A stretch of 64,000 bases of DNA from Sanderia malayensis (Eukaryota > Cnidaria > Scyphozoa > Semaeostomeae > Pelagiidae), in contig RQOL01000370.1 in the NCBI GenBank assembly GCA_013076295.1, positions 124,001-188,000 of the forward strand, in the 5' to 3' direction. Within the stretch, counting starts at the first letter, position 1, and each line of letters starts with the position of its first letter. Below the pieces are notes generated by a model. That model worked only from the letters and a program-made list of their open reading frames with translations. It searched no databases and was not told where the DNA came from. Positions 62,513 through 64,000 of the stretch are shown piece by piece. Position numbers and translations under genes: made by a program.

Positions 62513-64000
62513 ACGTGGATTCATGTGTAAATTGTGTGAATGAATGTTAATATCACGGAAAACAAGTAAAAAAGTTGTATTTCAATCAGTCAGTTTTACA
62601 TGATTATAAGGTCAATACATGTGTAAATAGTGGGAATTAATGTTAAAATGATGGAAAACAAGTAAGAAAAGTGTAATTCAATCAGTCAGGACTAGCTGTA
62701 TTAAGGCGGATTCATGCGTAAATTGTGGGAATGAATGCTAATATCACGGAAAACAAGTAAAATTGGTGCATTTCAATCAGTCAGGTTTCCCTGTATTGAC
62801 ATGAATTAAAGTGTAAATATTGGGAATGAATGTTAATATCACGGAAAACAAGTAAAAAAGGTGTAATTCAATCAGTCAGGATTAGCTGTATTAACGTGGA
62901 TTCATGTGTAATTTGTGGGAATGAAAGTCAAAATCACGGAAAAAAGTAAAAAAGGTGTGTTTCAATTAGTCAGCTTTAAATGTTTATAAAGACAATTCAT
63001 ATGTAAATTGTGGGAAAGAATGTTAAAATCACGGAAAACAAGAGAAATAGGGGTTATTCAATCAGTCAGGATTAAGTGTTTTAACGTAGATTTATGTGTA
63101 AATTGTGGGAATGAATGTTAATATCTCGGGAAACAAGTAACAAGGTGTATTTCAATCAGTGAGTTTTACATGTTTATAAAGTCAATTCATGTATAAATTG
63201 TGGGAATTAATTTTAATATTACGGAAAACAAGTCGAATTGGTGAATTTCAATCAGTCAGTTTTCCCTGTGTTTACGTTAATTCATGTGTAAATTGTGGGA
63301 ATGAATGTTAATATCACTGGAAAAAGTAAAAAGGGTGAATTTCAATCAGTCAGTTTTACCTGTACATGAAGTCAATTCATGTGTAAATTGTGGGATTGAA
63401 TGTTAACATCACGGAAGAGAAGGAAAAAGGGTGTATTTCAATCAGTCAATTTTTGCTGTAATAACGTGGATTTAAGTCTAAATTGTGGGAATGAACGTCA
63501 ATATCACGGAAGAAAAGTAAAAAGGGTGTATTTCAATCAGTCAATTTTACCTGTATTAACGTAGAATCATGTGTAAATTGTGGGAATGAATGTTAATATC
63601 ACGGAACAAAAGTAAAAAGGGTGTATTTCAATCGTCAACTCAAGCTGTATTACTGGGGATTTCTGCGTAATTTGTGGGAATGAATGTTAATATCACGGAA
63701 AACAAGTAACAATGGTGTATTTCAATCAGTCGGTTTTCTCTGTACTAACGTGCATTCATGAGTAAATTGTAGGAATGAATGTTAATATCACGGGAAAGAG
63801 TAAAAAGGGTGAATTTCAATCAGTCAATTTTAGCTATATTAACGTGGATTCATGTGTAAAATGTGGGAATGAATGTAAATATCCTGGAAAACAAGTAAAA
63901 AAAGTTGTATTTCAATCACTCAGTTTTACCTGTATTTTAAGTCAATTTATGTGTAAATTGAGGGAATTAATGTTAATATCACGGAAAACAAGTAAAAATG

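Larger units (their letters stand above)
57598..64000. repeat. 95-bp satellite, right end of window
   Basis: Satellite resumes at GAAATATTGTTAATATC and runs off the window. The sequence 57,598-58,710 recurs at 61,398-62,512 with offset 3,800 (40 x 95). A further partial copy follows: 58,711-59,3xx corresponds to 62,513-63,1xx, and 57,70x-57,91x also recurs at 63,79x-64,000. No gene seen. Confidence 0.96.

Noticed and set aside
1..64000. CRISPR array (regular repeats with spacers)
   Set aside because: Repeats are contiguous 95-bp monomers with no unique spacers, and no cas genes are present. The regularity is that of a satellite.
1..64000. CENP-B box in the satellite or inserts
   Set aside because: I looked for the TTCG....A..CGGG pattern and found no convincing match in the monomer. 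Absence does not exclude centromere function.

Overview
This window is eukaryotic heterochromatin-like DNA, not a gene region. About 56 kb of the 64 kb is one AT-rich satellite array with a 95-bp monomer. The key words of the monomer are GTATTTCAATCAGTC, TATTAACGTGGATTCATG, TGTAAATTGTGGGAATG and ATCACGGAAAACAAG. Dividing length by 95 gives roughly 590 monomers. The array runs off both ends of the window, always in the same orientation. I see no convincing host gene, tRNA, rRNA, CRISPR array or bacterial-type feature. The short open frames in the array arise because two neighbouring monomers can be read through by chance. The organism is probably an animal, most likely an invertebrate (inference from the satellite plus the types of transposon), but the sequence alone does not identify the species.

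Layout. From 1 to about 13.8 kb the satellite is made of several diverged monomer types and carries three copies of a 260-bp AT-rich insert with an (ATT)n tail (2894, 6600, 8690), which spread by duplication of the surrounding array. From 13.8 to 37.0 kb there is nested higher-order structure: a 31-monomer tandem duplication (2,940 bp), a 22-monomer duplication (2,090 bp), and a duplication of about 9.88 kb (104 monomers) whose two copies then changed independently. From 37.0 to 45.7 kb lies a different satellite domain with a 12-monomer (about 1,134 bp) tandem duplication. At 45,747-47,261 a 1.5-kb element with near-identical terminal direct repeats (a TRIM or small LTR-retrotransposon type) interrupts the array and is flanked by a 4-bp target duplication. 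Satellite continues to 52,201.

At 52,202-57,597 a 5,396-bp GC-richer insertion is built from two head-to-tail elements with the same ends: a 430-bp short form and a 4,966-bp long form containing 79-bp and 86-bp tandem arrays. It ends in a hairpin and made no target-site duplication. The uninterrupted version of the same locus is present at 61,397/61,398 in a duplicated satellite block, so the insertion boundaries are known to the base. These traits fit a non-autonomous Helitron/Helentron-type rolling-circle element, though the terminal bases are not canonical. Satellite then continues to 64,000 with a 40-monomer (3,800 bp) higher-order unit.

The most notable points are the filled/empty pair for the rolling-circle-like element, the coincidence that both large elements entered the 95-bp monomer at the same internal position, and the independently remodelled copies of the 104-monomer block. 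A cluster of homopolymer deletions from about 31.5 to 40.5 kb looks like residual assembly error and should be kept in mind when reading that part.
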